From JAJFTV01 sp964426355 (GTDB lineage: Bacteria; Chloroflexota; Anaerolineae; Anaerolineales; Anaerolineaceae), in contig CAYRRA010000024.1 in NCBI GenBank assembly GCA_964426355.1, forward strand, positions 1 through 32,773: a stretch of 32,773 nt of DNA. The letters are read 5' to 3'. A model generated the notes under the pieces. The model was given only the letters and a program-made list of their open reading frames with translations. It had not been told where the DNA came from and searched no databases. Shown piece after piece: positions 31,901 through 32,773 of the stretch. The position numbers were made by a program, and so were the translations under genes. Numbering within the stretch: position 1 is the first letter of the stretch; each line of letters starts with the position of its first letter.

Positions 31901-32773
31901 ATATTGCTCTCTCTACAACCACTACTTTTCCTTATCGGGTGAATTCTGGAGCGATCAACTATACCATTACGGTTACGGATCAAAATGCAAACGCAGCTTA
32001 TAACATCCCGAAGGGTACGGTCAGCATAACAGCTCAACACACAGATGGAACCACCATCAACTGCTCACCCACCTCATCCTCCCTGGTTTCATCAGGAGAT
32101 AGCCGCACATCCACGAGCAGTTGCAGTTTAATCCCATCAAAATGGGGTACATGGACCATCATCGGATCGTATACCGTCGCAGCCGATGATCCCTGGCATG
32201 AGAATGAAACGCAAACAATCGGGACAATTGCAGTCCACTCAGTCCCTGTTTTAGACTATGCTGTAGTCCCTCTCGACCTTGTTTACCAGCAGGAAATGAC
32301 CGTTGGCATACGCGTCACCCGCAACGATACCGGGGCAAACGTATCTTCAGGTTCCATGTCGTGTTCGTTCTCATCGACCACTGATGGCACCTGCGAATGC
32401 AGTTATAGCAGCATAGTTTCCTACTGGCAGTGCACTGTAAAACCAACCCTGACCAATACATTACCGGTCAATCGTACAGTGACATTTGAATATTCACCCG
32501 GAACGTTCATTACCTCCGGCTCCATTTCCAAACAGTTTACAATCAATAAAGCGCCTACTTCGGTATCACTGGCGCCAGAATTGACCAGCTCATACCTGAT
32601 CGGCAGCAGCCTGGACATTACCGTTTCCGTAACACATGGCGGCGGCGGTTTAGCGCCCAGCACTGGTACAGTCGATATTCAACTTGGAACCAATACATGT
32701 GACAGCACGAACGGAATGACCGACCCGCTGAACACCTACACTTCCACCTTAACCTCAACTGGCGCCCCCAAGA
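28984..32773 (+). CDS. FHA - TM - multi-Ig membrane protein (3' end outside window)
   Basis: An open frame of at least 1263 codons with no stop, cut by the right edge. GAGGAG precedes the ATG at 28984. Residues about 1-95 are FHA-like (GVINIGSDSENDIIVPDPRVKPFHMILV, EVQIGSHALFVQ). Residues about 150-255 are a NEW3-like Ig domain (SIEVEQTATFTLQIINGGP), followed by another beta domain to about 375. A single TM lies at about 385-410 (LIGILGIILFLLISSITIFLLF). The remainder is a chain of Ig-like repeats, e.g. DVLVGDEVTLRWSVRDASKV, SVYKGEQVTILWKISG, GTVEIAWSVSG, and Big-type IEIGDTV/YQGDSNY units with paired cysteines, as in extracellular stalks. The inferred topology is FHA inside, Ig outside. Its place at the end of the eCIS locus suggests an envelope anchor or surface adhesin. 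Confidence 0.82.
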   Translation, partial: MFANAQDSTEDLIFYDLDPQKGVINIGSDSENDIIVPDPRVKPFHMILVCSEKPYQIIPLDPGAEIFIRGIKLEGTESQVVQDLNEVQIGSHALFVQEKSNGQPSDQIAVRRVQKPVIEQPTALAPTPVETGFVPPVSSPTHDTVPAIQVDQITDEIILVELNENAQSIEVEQTATFTLQIINGGPIVAAFDVTVLGVPVEWVNIYPRKINLYEGGRVDVTISITPPRLPTSSAGDHPLIFVVTSPNHPERKSVTPALLNISPYYDFTIDEISPKRKVIPFSRRSGAVEMDINNRGNSQCSFRLIAQDDDNECQFQFEAQSGLKQQGQVEYSINAGETQPVPIHISPIKRSLIRLSSRQHPYRVSVTQTENESLSLFTMGTAISKPLIGILGIILFLLISSITIFLLFTPRINDFSAENNVIGVGESTTLHWKTYFFTRNLNITGIEESINDNQGSLEIFPEQTVNTYTLTATTWLWNMLNLEPKQRSFTVLAVPGEPRISTFSLSDTDVLVGDEVTLRWSVRDASKVILTVNGVADTFEDPKDFNGERVLPIEMDTLVSIEAINSLGSAVSSQHIFARPPTIVIEQFEVDKTSVYKGEQVTILWKISGAGMEDGGEVTISAFDSILPLNGELTFFPAESMEFVLSVRNRKLREVRILPVGVLDPEAAPEPPAINFFTAAPDTLTGPGTVEIAWSVSGPFNEIKITNGEETVASGLSAQGFKTISVSKSGTYVITATFADQSAGKDLKITVNPALLQPTLEVVSVYPTSQLEIGDTVTVAIDIESPTPEDPPPTGVVIISDGTSSCPIPLPETACELEFKTPGTKSITATYQGDSNYIQYKSAPYGTTFEVMGTEIIIDTRIRPEVGPYYYSQKVALRVRIEGSNPTRVPDGELRVRRICDPDAIYKTTCTNDVIGYHRLVAADSGYYEFIDLLIDQMGGTWKLQVTFTDDSFYSNKVAETSVTVDDTKSPINIALSTTTTFPYRVNSGAINYTITVTDQNANAAYNIPKGTVSITAQHTDGTTINCSPTSSSLVSSGDSRTSTSSCSLIPSKWGTWTIIGSYTVAADDPWHENETQTIGTIAVHSVPVLDYAVVPLDLVYQQEMTVGIRVTRNDTGANVSSGSMSCSFSSTTDGTCECSYSSIVSYWQCTVKPTLTNTLPVNRTVTFEYSPGTFITSGSISKQFTINKAPTSVSLAPELTSSYLIGSSLDITVSVTHGGGGLAPSTGTVDIQLGTNTCDSTNGMTDPLNTYTSTLTSTGAPK

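Overview
The window reads as part of a bacterial chromosome of moderate GC. The gene style (a GIY-YIG/DUF123 - lspA - rluD - ltaE block, several TTG starts, multi-Ig secreted proteins) and the contractile-injection genes would suit Chloroflexota such as Anaerolineae. That placement is inference; no rRNA or marker gene is present to prove it.

Layout: positions 1-4468 hold housekeeping genes on the minus strand. They are the start of a small membrane protein running off the left edge, a purine nucleoside phosphorylase, and a four-gene block transcribed GIY-YIG/DUF123 > lspA > rluD > threonine aldolase. A 391-base divergent spacer follows. From 4860 to the right edge (about 28 kb) every gene is on the plus strand, packed with short gaps or overlaps, and together they form one extracellular-type contractile injection system (eCIS, Afp/PVC-like) locus.

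The eCIS genes in order: AAA+ ATPase (Afp15-like); a large DUF4157 protein with an HExxH motif and eight 61-64-residue repeats (probable cargo); a putative chaperone; DUF4255 cap protein (Afp16-like); one sheath; two tube paralogues; a tail-assembly-chaperone-like gene that appears to be extended by a -1 ribosomal frameshift into a DUF6760-like ORF with no start codon of its own; a 52-aa helix protein; a third tube paralogue; an 888-aa proline-rich protein with nine [VIL]QR motifs (tape-measure candidate); LysM tube-baseplate adaptor (Afp7-like); VgrG-like spike (Afp8); PAAR tip; gp25 (Afp9); baseplate J/gp6 (Afp11); gpI-like tail protein (Afp12); a DUF4159 protein; then three unusual genes: a soluble FHA protein, a double-membrane-anchored protein, and a very large FHA - single TM - multi-Ig protein cut by the right edge.

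Working model: sheath, tubes, cap, adaptor, spike and baseplate form the particle; the AAA+ ATPase and small chaperones assist assembly; the DUF4157 protein is the likely payload; the FHA/membrane proteins may tie the machine to the cell envelope or display it. The clearest new-looking feature is the predicted lambda G/GT-style frameshift at an eight-G run (15139-15146). The FHA/Ig membrane module and the repeat-bearing cargo follow. No tRNA, rRNA, CRISPR array, insertion sequence, integrase or obvious Afp13-type fibre gene was seen.
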